Assembly (NCBI GenBank): GCA_009377445.1
Contig: WHUA01000011.1
Span: forward strand, 83,717 to 147,716
DNA length: 64,000 nucleotides
Source of the DNA: Alphaproteobacteria bacterium
GTDB lineage: Bacteria; Pseudomonadota; Alphaproteobacteria; UBA8366
Reading direction: 5' to 3'
Part shown: positions 17,184-27,054 of the stretch, piece after piece
Layout of the letters: every line of letters starts with the position of its first letter
How positions within the stretch are numbered: position 1 is the first letter of the stretch
The notes under the pieces: model-generated
What the model was told of the DNA's origin: nothing
The model's database searches: none
The model's input: only the letters and a program-made list of their open reading frames with translations
Translations under genes and position numbers: made by a program

Positions 17184-19829
17184 TTACGCTCTGCCGAGCG
17201 CCTTGGTTGCGATCTCGTAGACGTCCGGGGACAGGCCCTCGCTGCCGGCGATGCGTTCGAGCGCGACCTGCATCAGCGCCTGCCGGCCCGCATCGAAGCG
17301 CCGCCACTGGCCGAAGGCGCCGACCAGCCGGGCCGCGACCTGCGGGTTCAGGCGGTTCAGCTCCAGCACGCGGTCGGCGAGGAAGGCATATCCCTTCCCG
17401 TCGGCGGCATGGAAGCGCAGCGAGTTGCCTTGACAGAATGCGCCGATCAGGGCGCGCACTTTATTCGGCGTCTTGATCGAGAAGGCCGGATGGGCGAGCA
17501 GCTCCTCGACGGCTTGTAGCGTGCCGGGAAGGGACGACGTCGCCTGCAGGGTAAACCATTTGTCGATCACCAGGGGATCGTCCTTCCAGCGTGCGTAGAA
17601 GGCGTCGAGCGCTGCGGCGCGCGCCGGATCGTCGAGGTCGTTCAGCACCGTCAGCGCCCCGATCGAGTCGGTCATGTTGTCGGCCGTGCGAGCCTGTTCG
17701 ACCGCGAGCGCCACCCCGTCCCGGCTGCCCGATGCGCCGAGGTAACCGAGCGCCACATTGCGCAGGCGCCGCCCTGCGGACGAGGCGTGATCGGGGCTGT
17801 ACGGCCGATTGTTGGCATTGCCGTGGTAGGCGGCGAGGAAATCTTCCTTCAGGCGCGCGGCGATCGCCCGGCGCAGCGACTCCCGCGCGGCGTGGATCGC
17901 GTCGATGTCGACCGTCGCCATATGTTGCGCGAGGTAATCCTCCGACGGCAGGACGAGGGTCTCGGCGATCAGCGCCTTGTCGAGCGACGCATCCCGCAGC
18001 ACGTCGCGAAGCGCGTCGATGAAAGCCGCATCGGCGTCCGGCTCTCTCCCGGCCTGAACGGCCGCGACCATCTCCAGCAGCAGGCCGGATGCGTATTGCT
18101 GCGCGGTCTCCCAGCGGTTGAACGGATCGCTGTCGTACGCGATCAGTTGCCGTCGGCGTTCGGCCGGCAGGTCCTGCTTGAGCCTCACGGGCGCGGAGAA
18201 GCCGCGCAGCAGCGACGGCGCCGGCTCTTCGTCGATGCCGGTGAAGCGGAACGTCTGGCTTGCCTTCGTGATGCCGAGGACGCGCTCCGCTGCGCCGGTC
18301 CCGGGATTCTCGCCATCGAGGCGAAGCGGCATCTCGCGCCCCGCGCCGCCGATCAAGGCAAGGGCGAGCGGAATGTGCATCGCCTGCTTTTCCGGTTGTC
18401 CCGGCGTCGGCGGGCAGGTCTGGCGTACCGTCAGCTCGTAGGTCTTGGCCGCAGGATCGTAGCGGCCTTCGGCCGCCAGCTCCGGCGTGCCCGACTGGCT
18501 GTACCAGAGGCGGAACTGCGAAAGGTCGGCGGCGTTCGCGTCTTCCATCGCCCGGACGAAATCCTCGCAGGTGACCGCCTGGCCGTCGTGCCGTTGGAAG
18601 TACAGATCCATGCCCTTGCGGAAGCCGCCGCGGCCGAGCAGCGTGTGCATCATGCGGATGACCTCCGCGCCCTTCTCGTAGACCGTCGCGGTGTAGAAAT
18701 TGTTGATCTCGATGTAGGAGTCCGGGCGCACCGGGTGCGCCATCGGCCCGGCGTCCTCGGGAAACTGGCGCGCGCGCAGCGCACGCACCTGCTTGGTCCG
18801 CTCCACCGGGGCCGACCGCATGTCGGCGGAGAATAGCTGATCCCGGAAGACGGTGAGGCCTTCCTTCAGGCTGAGCTGGAACCAGTCGCGGCAGGTGACC
18901 CGGTTGCCCGTCCAGTTGTGGAAGTATTCATGCGCGATGATCGCCTCGATGAAGCCGTAGTCGGCGTCGGTCGCGGTCTCGGGATTGGCGAGGATGTATT
19001 TGTCGTTGAAGACGTTGAGGCCCTTGTTCTCCATCGCGCCCATGTTGAAGTCGCTGACCGCGACGATCATGAAGATGTCGAGGTCGTATTCCAGGCCGAA
19101 GGTTTCCTCGTCCCAGCGCATCGCCTTCTTCAGCGATTCCAGCGCGTGGCCGCAGCGGTCTTCCCGGCCGGGCTCGACATAGATGCGGAGCGTCACGTCG
19201 CGGCCCGAGCGCGTCGTGAAACGGTCCTCGGCGCAGGCCAGGTCGCCGGCCACCAGCGCGAACAGGTAGCAGGGTTTCGGGAACGGATCGCGCCAGACGG
19301 CGAAGTGACGCCCGCCGGGCAGGTCGCCGCTTTCGATCGGGTTGCCGTTCGACAGCAGCACCGGGTAGCGCGCCTTGTCGCCGGCGATGCGCGTGGTGAA
19401 CGCCGCCATCACGTCCGGCCGGTCGAGGTACCAGGTGATGCGCCGGAATCCCTGTGCCTCGCATTGGGTGCAGAAGCTGCCCCGCGATTTGTAGAGGCCT
19501 TCGAGCGCCGTGTTGTCCTGCGGGCGGATGTCGGCCTCGGTCTCGAGCGTGAATTGGCGTGACGGGTTGTGAATCGTCAGCGAATCTTCGGCGACGGTGT
19601 AGGCCGCCTCCGGCAGGATATCGCCGTCCACCCGGATGGAAACCAGATCGAGGCCTTCGCCGTCGAGCACCAGGGGGCCCGGACGATCGGCCGCGGCCCG
19701 TATCGCCAGCCGGCTCGCGACGCGGGTCGACTCCTCGCCGAGCGCCACGTCGAGGTCGACCGTCTCGATGCGGTAGGCAGGCGGCGCATATTCCTTGCGG
19801 TAGATGGCTTGCGGGGATTCTTTCTTCAT
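17184..19829 (-). CDS. pepN: aminopeptidase N (M1 family)
   Basis: An 881-residue M1 zinc aminopeptidase, the size of proteobacterial PepN. GAMEN, which holds the peptide amino terminus, is at residues 264-268; the zinc motif HEYFH is at 300-304 with the third ligand Glu near 323 in LKEGLTVF. The C-terminal alpha-helical domain of the PepN type (DUF3458) follows. It removes N-terminal residues from peptides in the cytoplasm. The gene is monocistronic-looking and divergent from the MFS gene. Confidence 0.95.
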   Translation of the reverse strand: MKKESPQAIYRKEYAPPAYRIETVDLDVALGEESTRVASRLAIRAAADRPGPLVLDGEGLDLVSIRVDGDILPEAAYTVAEDSLTIHNPSRQFTLETEADIRPQDNTALEGLYKSRGSFCTQCEAQGFRRITWYLDRPDVMAAFTTRIAGDKARYPVLLSNGNPIESGDLPGGRHFAVWRDPFPKPCYLFALVAGDLACAEDRFTTRSGRDVTLRIYVEPGREDRCGHALESLKKAMRWDEETFGLEYDLDIFMIVAVSDFNMGAMENKGLNVFNDKYILANPETATDADYGFIEAIIAHEYFHNWTGNRVTCRDWFQLSLKEGLTVFRDQLFSADMRSAPVERTKQVRALRARQFPEDAGPMAHPVRPDSYIEINNFYTATVYEKGAEVIRMMHTLLGRGGFRKGMDLYFQRHDGQAVTCEDFVRAMEDANAADLSQFRLWYSQSGTPELAAEGRYDPAAKTYELTVRQTCPPTPGQPEKQAMHIPLALALIGGAGREMPLRLDGENPGTGAAERVLGITKASQTFRFTGIDEEPAPSLLRGFSAPVRLKQDLPAERRRQLIAYDSDPFNRWETAQQYASGLLLEMVAAVQAGREPDADAAFIDALRDVLRDASLDKALIAETLVLPSEDYLAQHMATVDIDAIHAARESLRRAIAARLKEDFLAAYHGNANNRPYSPDHASSAGRRLRNVALGYLGASGSRDGVALAVEQARTADNMTDSIGALTVLNDLDDPARAAALDAFYARWKDDPLVIDKWFTLQATSSLPGTLQAVEELLAHPAFSIKTPNKVRALIGAFCQGNSLRFHAADGKGYAFLADRVLELNRLNPQVAARLVGAFGQWRRFDAGRQALMQVALERIAGSEGLSPDVYEIATKALGRA

Positions 19830-20005
19830 CCTGGCGTCCGGTGCTTGGGGCTTGCAAGTGTCGGGGCTGAAAGCGATATGGTCAACCGGCCGTAGGCGTC
19901 AATGGCGGCCGGCGCGGTTCGGAGAGGCGGGGGATCGCTGTCGTTTCGCCGCCGGCCCGGTGGTAAGGTGCGGCAGATACGGCATTTCTCGAGAGCGGTC
20001 ATTGA

Positions 20006-21271
20006 ATGGCAAAAGGCTGGGCCGATTTCAGCGCCGTGGCGCGTCCCTTCCGCAACCGCAATTTCGCCCTCTACACGGCGGGCAATGCGGTCAGCAATAC
20101 CGGCACCTGGATCCAGCGGCTGGCGGTCGGCTGGCTCGCCTGGAAGCTGACCGAATCCGCCTTCTGGGTGGCCGCGGTGTCTTTCGCCGACCTGTTCCCG
20201 GTTGTGATCCTGGGAATGTTCGGCGGCGTGCTGGCCGACCGCGTCAGCCGCATCAAGGTGGTCCGCATCTGCCAGGTCGTGCAGGCATTGCAGGCGATCG
20301 CGCTGTTTTTTCTCGTCGCCTTCGACCTGATCACCATCGAGCTGCTGTTCGCCTTCACGCTGATACTCGGCGCGTCCACCGGCTTCGACCAGCCGGCGCG
20401 GCAATCCCTGGTCTACAGCCTCGTTCCCCGCGAAGACCTGACCTCCGCCGTGGCGATAAATTCGATCATCTTCAACACCGCCCGCTTCATCGGGCCGGCG
20501 ATCGCCGGCGTCGTCATCGCCGCCTTCGGCCTCGCCTGGGCGTTCGCGATCAATGCGGTGAGCTTCCTCGCCACGATCCTGGCGCTCTCCTTGATGAAGA
20601 TTTCGGCAAAGGAGCATGTTTCGAAGCATCGCATGTCGGTGCTCGCCGACCTGCTGCTGGGCTTCCGCTATACCGTGCGCCATCAGGTGATCGGGCGGCT
20701 GATCCTCTATTCGCTCGCCTTGTCGCTGCTGGTGCGTCCGCTCAACGAGCTCCTGCCGGCGATCACGGAGCTGCTGTTCGAGCACGGGGCGAGCGGCCTC
20801 GCCATCCTGACATCGGCCCGGGGCGTCGGCGCGTTGCTGGCGGGACTGCTATTGGCCAAGCGGACGCAGATCGAAGGGCTGACGCGCCACCTGGTCTACA
20901 GCATGCTGGCAGGGGTGGTCAGCGTGTTCCTGCTGCTCGCCACAGGGAATATCTGGGTGGGCGCCATCGCCCTCGCGCTGTTCGGCTTCGCCATGTCGAC
21001 CACCGGCACCGGCTGCGTCACGATGATCCAGGTCACGGTCGACAACCGGCTGCGCGGCCGGGTGCTGAGCCTGAACGGCCTCATCATGCGCGGCGTGCCC
21101 TCGCTGGGCGCCGTCGTCATGGGTTGGATCGCGGACCGCGCTGGGCTGTACTGGCCGCTTGCCGTGGGGGCGGGCCTGTTCCTGGTGATCTTCCTTTCGG
21201 CCGTACGGTGGGAAAAGCGCGTCCGCGCCATCGCCGACCGCGAGCCGGGATCTCACCGGGGCAGGGAATAG
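20006..21271 (+). CDS. MFS transporter, EntS/DHA3-like
   Basis: A 421-residue membrane protein with about 10-12 hydrophobic segments. It begins with the DHA3-type sequence FRNRNFALYTAGNAVSNTGTWIQRLAVGWLAW, and has GGVLADRVSRIKVV after the second helix, the MFS loop 2-3 motif. Members export small molecules such as siderophores or macrolides, but no such cluster is next to it. The last 19 bp overlap the 3' end of the convergent MBL gene. No clear ribosome site precedes the ATG at 20006. Confidence 0.87.
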   Translation: MAKGWADFSAVARPFRNRNFALYTAGNAVSNTGTWIQRLAVGWLAWKLTESAFWVAAVSFADLFPVVILGMFGGVLADRVSRIKVVRICQVVQALQAIALFFLVAFDLITIELLFAFTLILGASTGFDQPARQSLVYSLVPREDLTSAVAINSIIFNTARFIGPAIAGVVIAAFGLAWAFAINAVSFLATILALSLMKISAKEHVSKHRMSVLADLLLGFRYTVRHQVIGRLILYSLALSLLVRPLNELLPAITELLFEHGASGLAILTSARGVGALLAGLLLAKRTQIEGLTRHLVYSMLAGVVSVFLLLATGNIWVGAIALALFGFAMSTTGTGCVTMIQVTVDNRLRGRVLSLNGLIMRGVPSLGAVVMGWIADRAGLYWPLAVGAGLFLVIFLSAVRWEKRVRAIADREPGSHRGRE

Positions 21272-22146
21272 ACCGCGTCGAGCTCGGGTTTCCCCGCGCA
21301 GGCGGCGCGTCCCGTTTCGATCATGTGAATGAGGTGCGACTGGACCGACCGCCGGGCGCCGCCGATCAGCCGCGGATCGAGGCCGATGTACATCGCCTCG
21401 ACCATTTCCGGGATCGTGCTGCGGCCGTCGCGGAGGCAGGCGGCGATCTGGTCTTCGCGATGGCGGCGATGCGCGATCAGGCCCGCGACATGCGACTTCG
21501 GATCCTCGATCGCCGCGCCATGCGTCGGCCAATAGGCCTTCTCGTTCCGCTTGTGCAGCTTTTCGAGCGAGCGCATGTAGGCGCCCATGTCGCCGTCCGG
21601 CTGGGACACGACGGTGGTCGACCAGCCCATGACGTGATCGCCGCTGAACAGCACGTTCTCCTCGCGGAAGGCGAAGCAGAGGTGGTTCGAGGTATGGCCG
21701 GGGGTGTGAACCGCCTCGACCGTCCAGTTCTTGCCGCGGATGATGTCGCCGTCCTTAACCACCACGTCGGGCTTGAATTCGAAATCGCCGCCTTCCTCGA
21801 CGTGGGGCAGCCCCTTGTCGCCGCCATGCGGGCCGTAGCCGTAGCTAGGCGCGCCGGTTTCGGGCTGCAGAAGCTGGACGCCCGGCGAATGGTCGCGATG
21901 GGTATGGGTGACCAGGATGTGGGTCACCGTCTCGCCCTTCAGCGCGTGCATGAGGGACGCGAAATGCGCCTCGTCGTAAGGGCCGGGGTCGATCACCGCG
22001 ACCTCGCCGCGCCCGACGATGTAGGTCCCCGTTCCCTTGAAGGTGAAGGGCCCCGGGTTCTCGGCGACGACGCGCCGGATCGTCGGCGACAGCACCGAAA
22101 CCTTGCCGTAGAAGAAATCAAGCTCGCGATTGAACGTCAGGCTCAT
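21253..22146 (-). CDS. MBL-fold metallo-hydrolase, LACTB2-like
   Basis: A 297-residue metallo-beta-lactamase fold hydrolase. The metal motif HTHRDH is at residues 81-86, with later ligands in HTPGHTSNH, SGDHVMGW and PTHG. The C-terminal winged-helix region (EMVEAMYIGLDPRLIGGARRSVQSHL) resembles LACTB2-type enzymes. The ATG at 22146 has GGAGG at a 9-nt distance; the ATG at 22155 would abut that site and is less likely. Substrate unknown; ribonuclease, thioesterase or lactonase are all possible. Overlaps the MFS gene tail to tail. Confidence 0.87.
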   Translation of the reverse strand: MSLTFNRELDFFYGKVSVLSPTIRRVVAENPGPFTFKGTGTYIVGRGEVAVIDPGPYDEAHFASLMHALKGETVTHILVTHTHRDHSPGVQLLQPETGAPSYGYGPHGGDKGLPHVEEGGDFEFKPDVVVKDGDIIRGKNWTVEAVHTPGHTSNHLCFAFREENVLFSGDHVMGWSTTVVSQPDGDMGAYMRSLEKLHKRNEKAYWPTHGAAIEDPKSHVAGLIAHRRHREDQIAACLRDGRSTIPEMVEAMYIGLDPRLIGGARRSVQSHLIHMIETGRAACAGKPELDAVYSLPR

Positions 22147-22212
22147 GGCGACCATCCTCCAAAGACCGGGAGAGAATTGGCCGAGAGGTGGGGAATCGTC
22201 AAGTTGGACGAG

Positions 22213-22297
22213 ATTCGCCAGTCACGCCGGCGAATGACGATCTTCATTGATGCACTCCCCCATTAGTCGTCACAACCCGGCTCGACCGGGTTGTCCA
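22213..22297. repeat. inverted pair of REP-like palindromes (REPIN-like), locus B
   Basis: A minus-strand unit (arms 22213-22219 and 22229-22235, GTCA at 22235-22238 read on the minus strand) and a plus-strand unit (perfect 9-bp arms 22272-22280 and 22286-22294, GTCA at 22269, TCCA after the stem) are separated by 30 bp. Orientation and spacing match locus A at 1938-2022. The stems differ in sequence but keep pairing. It lies between the MBL gene and the gamma-glutamyltransferase gene. Confidence 0.7.
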
Positions 22298-22398
22298 CCG
22301 CTCGGTGCCGAGGATGAGGCGCGGTCACCCCCGATTGCCGCCCCGCGCCCGAGCGGCTAAAGTCCGGCCTTCCTGCCCACCCTTTCACGGAGTCCGCC

Positions 22399-24186
22399 AT
22401 GTTCACCACGCGCCCGGAGCTGCTCGGCACGTTCGGCGTCGTCGCCACGACGCACTGGCTGGCGTCGTCGGCGGGCATGGCGATGCTGGAAAAGGGCGGC
22501 AACGCCTTCGACGCGGCGGTCGCGGCGGGCTTCGTGCTGCACATCGCCGAGCCGCATCTCAACGGCCCCGGCGGCGACATGCCGGCGCTGATCTACGACC
22601 GGGCGAGCGATTCCTACCGCATGATCTGCGGCCAGGGCGTCGCGCCGGGCGGCGCCACCATCGAGCATTACCGCGGCCTCGGCCTCGACCTCATTCCCGG
22701 CAACGGCCTGCTGGCGACGGTGGTGCCGGGCGCCTTCGACGCCTACATGCTGATGCTGCGCGACTACGGCACGATGACGCTGGAGGAGGTGTGGGCGCCG
22801 GCAATCCATTACGCCGAGAACGGCGCGCCGCTGGTCGGGCGCGTCTGCGACACGATCCGCACCGTCGAGACGATGTTCCGCAATCACTGGAAGAGCTCGG
22901 CCGCGGTCTACCTGCCGGGCGGCAGCGTGCCGGCGCCGGGCAGCCTGCTCGGCAACGCAGGCATCGCCGGCACCTGGCGGCGCATTCTGGAAGAAGCCAA
23001 GGCCGCGGGCGGCGACCGCGTGGCGCAGATCGAGGCGGCGCGGGCGGCCTTCTACACCGGCTTCGTCGCCGAGGCGGTCGACGCCTTCTGCCGCGAGAAC
23101 GCGGCGATGGACGTCACAGGCGAGCGGCACTACGGCGTGCTTTCGGGCGACGACATGGCTCGCTGGCGCGCGAGCTACGACGAGCCGCTGCGCTACGCCT
23201 TCCGGGGCGTCGAGGTGCTCAAGGGCGGGCCGTGGTCGCAGGGGCCGGTGCTGTTGCAGCAGCTCGCGCTGCTCGACGGCTTCGACCTCGAAGGAATGGA
23301 CCCGGCGGGGCCGGAGCTGGTGCACATCGTCACCGAGTGCGCGAAGCTCGCCTTCGCCGACCGCGAGGTCTTCTACGGCGATCCCGATTTCGTCGAGGTG
23401 CCGATGGAGACGCTGCTGTCGAAGGAGTACAACGCCGCCCGCCGCAAGCTGGTTGGACAGAAGGCGTCGCTGGAATTCCGGCCCGGCAAGATCGAGGGTT
23501 ACGGCGCCGAGATCGACTACGACCGCCTCGTCGCCGCGTCGCGGGCGAAGGCCGGCGCGCTGGCGGGAATCGGCGAGCCGACGGTCGGGCGCGAGATACC
23601 GGCGTCGGGAGACACCTGCCATATCGACGTCATCGACAAGGACGGGAACATGGTCTCGGCGACGCCGAGCGGCGGCTGGCTGCAAAGCTCGCCGGTGATT
23701 CCGGAGTTGGGCTTCTGCCTGAACTCGCGGGGGCAGATGTTCTGGCTCGAGGAGGGCCGCCCCGCCACGCTCGAGCCCGGCAAACGTCCGCGGTCGACGC
23801 TCTCGCCGTCCATGGCGATCAAGGACGGGCAGCCCTGCATGTCCTTCGGCACGCCGGGCGGCGACCAGCAGGACCAGTGGCAGGCGATCTTCCTCATCCG
23901 GCACCTGGCGCACGGCATGAACCTGCAGGAGGCGATCGACGCGCCGTCCTTCCACAACGAGCACCATCCGGGGTCGTTCTATCCGCGCACCGCGACGCCC
24001 GGGCGGCTGGTCGTCGAGGGGCGTTTTCCCCGCGAGACGGTGGCCGAGCTGCAGCGGCGCGGCCACCGCATCGAGGTCGGCGGCGACTGGTCGGAAGGCC
24101 GGCTCTCCGCCGCCCGGCAGGACGACGGTTTGTTCCGCGCGGCGGCGAATCCGCGCGGCATGCAGGGCTACGCGGTTGGGCGGTAG
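22399..24186 (+). CDS. gamma-glutamyltransferase family protein, no signal peptide
   Basis: A 595-residue Ntn-hydrolase of the gamma-glutamyltranspeptidase family. It begins with WLASSAGMAMLEKGGNAFDAAVA, the family opening, and the self-processing nucleophile is Thr406 in GDTCHIDVIDKDGN. The C-terminal FGTPGGDQQDQWQ block is typical of a subgroup of putative cytoplasmic or cephalosporin-acylase-like members rather than glutathione-specific periplasmic GGT. There is no signal peptide, unlike the second copy at 47154. The natural amide substrate is unknown. Confidence 0.88.
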   Translation: MFTTRPELLGTFGVVATTHWLASSAGMAMLEKGGNAFDAAVAAGFVLHIAEPHLNGPGGDMPALIYDRASDSYRMICGQGVAPGGATIEHYRGLGLDLIPGNGLLATVVPGAFDAYMLMLRDYGTMTLEEVWAPAIHYAENGAPLVGRVCDTIRTVETMFRNHWKSSAAVYLPGGSVPAPGSLLGNAGIAGTWRRILEEAKAAGGDRVAQIEAARAAFYTGFVAEAVDAFCRENAAMDVTGERHYGVLSGDDMARWRASYDEPLRYAFRGVEVLKGGPWSQGPVLLQQLALLDGFDLEGMDPAGPELVHIVTECAKLAFADREVFYGDPDFVEVPMETLLSKEYNAARRKLVGQKASLEFRPGKIEGYGAEIDYDRLVAASRAKAGALAGIGEPTVGREIPASGDTCHIDVIDKDGNMVSATPSGGWLQSSPVIPELGFCLNSRGQMFWLEEGRPATLEPGKRPRSTLSPSMAIKDGQPCMSFGTPGGDQQDQWQAIFLIRHLAHGMNLQEAIDAPSFHNEHHPGSFYPRTATPGRLVVEGRFPRETVAELQRRGHRIEVGGDWSEGRLSAARQDDGLFRAAANPRGMQGYAVGR

Positions 24187-24195
24187 AGGCCGGTC

Positions 24196-25077
24196 CTACT
24201 TGTCGATCATGCGCTGGATGATGGTGCCGTATTTGGCGCCGTAACCGGCGGCCTTCGCTTCCTCCATGCGCTCGATGAGGAGCTTCGCGCCGCGCGCGTC
24301 GACGCCCATCTCTTCGGCGAGCTGCACCGCGTAGCCGACATCCTTCAGCACGTAGGTCACCGGGAAGGCGTTCTCCGGGTGATCGTCCTTGGCCATCGAT
24401 TTGAGGCCGTGGTTGCGGCAGACGAAGCTGTCGCCCGAGCCCTTGGCCAGCGTCTCCAGGAACAGCGTGCCGTCCATGCCGGCGCGTTTCGCGATGGTGT
24501 ACGCTTCGGCGATGGCGTTCAGGTTCTCGTAGACCACCATGTTGTTCATCAGCTTCATCACCTGCCCGGTGCCGGTGCCGCCGCAATGGGTGATGTCGGT
24601 CCCCATGGTGGCGAAGAAGGGATGGGCGCGCTTCAGCACGTCGGCGTCGCCGCCGGCCATGATGCTGAGCGTGCCGTCGATCGCGGCGAAGCGGGCGCGG
24701 GCGATCGGCGCGTCGAGGAAGTCGACCGATTTCCTGGCGCAGGCGGCGGCGACGTCGCGGCCGACGCTCGGCGGCACCGTCGACATGTCGACGACGATCT
24801 GCCCGGCGCGGGTGTTCTCGACGACGCCGTCCTTGCCGAGGCAGACGGCGCGGCTTTCCGGCTCGCCCGGCACGCAGATCAGCACCAGGTCGACCTGGCG
24901 GACTAGATCGGCGATCGAGGCGGCGCGCTTCACGCCGTCCTTCTCCAGCCGTTCCAGCGGCTCCGGCCGGCGGTCGAAGCCGATCACCGGCTTGCCGCAT
25001 TTGCGCACGAGGTTGCGGCACATGGCTTCGCCCATCACGCCGAGGCCGATGAATCCCACCGCCTTTATGTCAGACAT
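24196..25077 (-). CDS. beta-hydroxyacid dehydrogenase (3-hydroxyisobutyrate dehydrogenase-like), altered substrate loop
   Basis: A 293-residue NAD(P)-dependent beta-hydroxyacid dehydrogenase. The dinucleotide site is GFIGLGVMG near residue 8, and the catalytic Lys is in GTGQVMKLMNN. The substrate-binding signature, normally DAPVSGG, reads DAPIARAR here, so this is a subgroup with a different acyl specificity from the copy at 27055. The family covers 3-hydroxyisobutyrate, tartronate semialdehyde, and related acids. It is convergent with the gamma-glutamyltransferase, 9 bp apart. Confidence 0.85.
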   Translation of the reverse strand: MSDIKAVGFIGLGVMGEAMCRNLVRKCGKPVIGFDRRPEPLERLEKDGVKRAASIADLVRQVDLVLICVPGEPESRAVCLGKDGVVENTRAGQIVVDMSTVPPSVGRDVAAACARKSVDFLDAPIARARFAAIDGTLSIMAGGDADVLKRAHPFFATMGTDITHCGGTGTGQVMKLMNNMVVYENLNAIAEAYTIAKRAGMDGTLFLETLAKGSGDSFVCRNHGLKSMAKDDHPENAFPVTYVLKDVGYAVQLAEEMGVDARGAKLLIERMEEAKAAGYGAKYGTIIQRMIDK

Positions 25078-25167
25078 CGGTTAGCTCCCATTTTTCATTT
25101 TCGCCGGTTACGGCTACCATGCTGACCGGGAAAGGCTTCGCGCTCAAGAGCGGAAAGGACCAGAACA

Positions 25168-25977
25168 ATGGCCAACGCGCTGGAAACCTATGAGATCTAT
25201 GCCGTCAAATACGCCCAGCGCGACGCGTTCCGCGCGCAGCACTTCATCTTTTCGGATGCGCACGACGTGCCGATGCCGATGGATTATTTCGTCTGGGCCA
25301 TCGTCGGCAAGAAGGCGAGCTATGTGGTCGATACGGGCTTCGATGCGAAAGAAGCAGCCAAACGCAAGCGCGAGCATGTGCGGACGCCGGCGGCGGCGCT
25401 GCGGATGGTCGGCATCGACGCCGAGAAGGCCGAGCACGTCATCCTGACCCACATGCACTACGACCACTGCGGTAACCTGGACCAGTTCCCGAAGGCGAAG
25501 CTCTATCTGCAGGAGCGCGAGATGGGCTTCGCCACCGGCCGCTACATGCGCGAGCAGGTGATTCGCCACTCCTTCTCCATCGACTACGTGACCGACATCG
25601 TGCGCGCGCTCTACGACGATCGGGTCGAGTTCGTGAGCGGCGTGCGCGAGATCGCGCCCGGCATCACGGTGCATCACGTGGGTGGGCATACGGACGGGCT
25701 TCAGGTGATCCGCGTCTGGACCAAGCGAGGCTGGGTGGTGCTCGCCTCGGACGCCACGCACTTCTACGACAATATTTTCCGCACCAACCCGTTCCCGATC
25801 GTCTTCAATGTCGGGCATATGCTCGAGGGCTACCGCACGATCCACGCGCTCGCGGACTCGCCGCAGCATGTCGTCGCGGGTCACGACCCCCTCGTTCTGG
25901 CCCGATTCCCGGCCGCCTCCAAGGAGACTCAAGGCATTGCCGCCCGGGTCGACCTGGCGCCGCTGCATTGGGAATGA
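25168..25977 (+). CDS. N-acyl homoserine lactonase family MBL hydrolase
   Basis: A 269-residue MBL hydrolase of the AiiA/AttM type. HMHYDHCGN (metal ligands His95, His97, Asp99, His100) and the later HHVGGHTDG and ASDATHFYDN supply the two-metal site. The AttM/AiiA group opens lactone rings of quorum-sensing signals, but many relatives act on other lactones. No luxI/luxR genes are in the window. The gene stands alone, divergent from the dehydrogenase at 24196. Confidence 0.83.
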   Translation: MANALETYEIYAVKYAQRDAFRAQHFIFSDAHDVPMPMDYFVWAIVGKKASYVVDTGFDAKEAAKRKREHVRTPAAALRMVGIDAEKAEHVILTHMHYDHCGNLDQFPKAKLYLQEREMGFATGRYMREQVIRHSFSIDYVTDIVRALYDDRVEFVSGVREIAPGITVHHVGGHTDGLQVIRVWTKRGWVVLASDATHFYDNIFRTNPFPIVFNVGHMLEGYRTIHALADSPQHVVAGHDPLVLARFPAASKETQGIAARVDLAPLHWE

Positions 25978-26073
25978 CAGATAGGCATTCCTGAAGGTTG
26001 ATCCGGACGCAGAGGCGTATTACCTCCTGCTCCGGCGGCGGATCGTTCGCACCATCATGCGGGAGGCTATGGC

Positions 26074-27042
26074 ATGGGCCAGCACCATCACGGCAAGGTT
26101 CTCATCATCGGGTCCGGCCCGGCGGGTTATACGGCGGCCATCTACGCCGCCCGCGCCAACCTGAAGCCCATGCTCGTCGCCGGCCTCCAGCCCGGCGGGC
26201 AGATGACGATCACCACCGATGTCGAGAACTATCCCGGCTTCGCGGACGTGATCCAGGGCCCCTGGCTGATGGAGCAGATGCAGAAACAGGCCGAGCATGT
26301 CGGCACCCGCATGATCAACGACCTGATCGTGGATGTGGATTTCACGAAGCGGCCCTTCCGCGCGACCGGCGACGGCGGCGACACCTATTCCGGCGACGCG
26401 GTGATCATCGCCACCGGCGCCCAGGCGCGCTGGCTCGGGCTCGAATCGGAGCAGAAGTTCCAGGGCTTCGGCGTTTCCGCCTGCGCCACCTGCGACGGGT
26501 TCTTCTTCCGCGACCAGGAGGTCTGCATCGTGGGCGGCGGCAACACGGCGGTCGAAGAGGCGATCTACCTGACGCATCACGCCAGCAAGGTGACGCTGAT
26601 CCACCGGCGCGACACGCTCCGGGCGGAAAAGATCATGCAGGACCGCCTGTTCAAGAACCCCAAGGTCACGGCCGTCTGGGACAGTGTCCTCGAGGAGGTT
26701 TTGGGCGACAGCGATCCGCTCGGCGTGACGGGGGTCCGGGTCCGCAACGTAAAGACCGGCGCGGTCCGCGAGATCCCCTGCCAGGGCGTGTTCATTGCGA
26801 TCGGCCACGACCCGGCCACCGCCGTCTTCAAGGGCAAGGTCGAGATGGACGCCGAGGGCTATATCCTCACCGCGCCCGACAGCACGGCGACGAACGTCGC
26901 CGGGGTCTTCGCTGCGGGCGACGTCAAGGACAAGATTTTCCGGCAGGCGGTCACCGCCGCGGGCATGGGCTGCATAGCTGCGCTCGAGGTCGAGAAATAC
27001 CTCGCCGCACAGGAAGACCAGACGAGCGCCGCGGCCGAATAG
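26074..27042 (+). CDS. trxB: thioredoxin-disulfide reductase
   Basis: A 322-residue low-molecular-weight thioredoxin reductase that passes electrons from NADPH via FAD to thioredoxin. GSGPAGYTAAIYAARA binds FAD, the redox pair is Cys137 and Cys140 in SACATCDGFF, and GGGNTAVEEAIYL with HRRDTLRAEK binds NADPH. GGGAGG lies 7 nt before the ATG at 26074. Normal length. A short HHH stretch near the start is natural-looking sequence in this context. Confidence 0.96.
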   Translation: MGQHHHGKVLIIGSGPAGYTAAIYAARANLKPMLVAGLQPGGQMTITTDVENYPGFADVIQGPWLMEQMQKQAEHVGTRMINDLIVDVDFTKRPFRATGDGGDTYSGDAVIIATGAQARWLGLESEQKFQGFGVSACATCDGFFFRDQEVCIVGGGNTAVEEAIYLTHHASKVTLIHRRDTLRAEKIMQDRLFKNPKVTAVWDSVLEEVLGDSDPLGVTGVRVRNVKTGAVREIPCQGVFIAIGHDPATAVFKGKVEMDAEGYILTAPDSTATNVAGVFAAGDVKDKIFRQAVTAAGMGCIAALEVEKYLAAQEDQTSAAAE

Positions 27043-27054
27043 CAGCCCGCCCGG

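Noticed and set aside
19804..22266. 820-codon plus-strand frame across the MFS and MBL genes
   Set aside because: Arg-rich out-of-frame translation; true MFS frame starts at 20006.
25168..25977. Quorum-quenching system around the lactonase-like gene
   Set aside because: No luxI/luxR-type genes nearby; the family includes many other lactonases.
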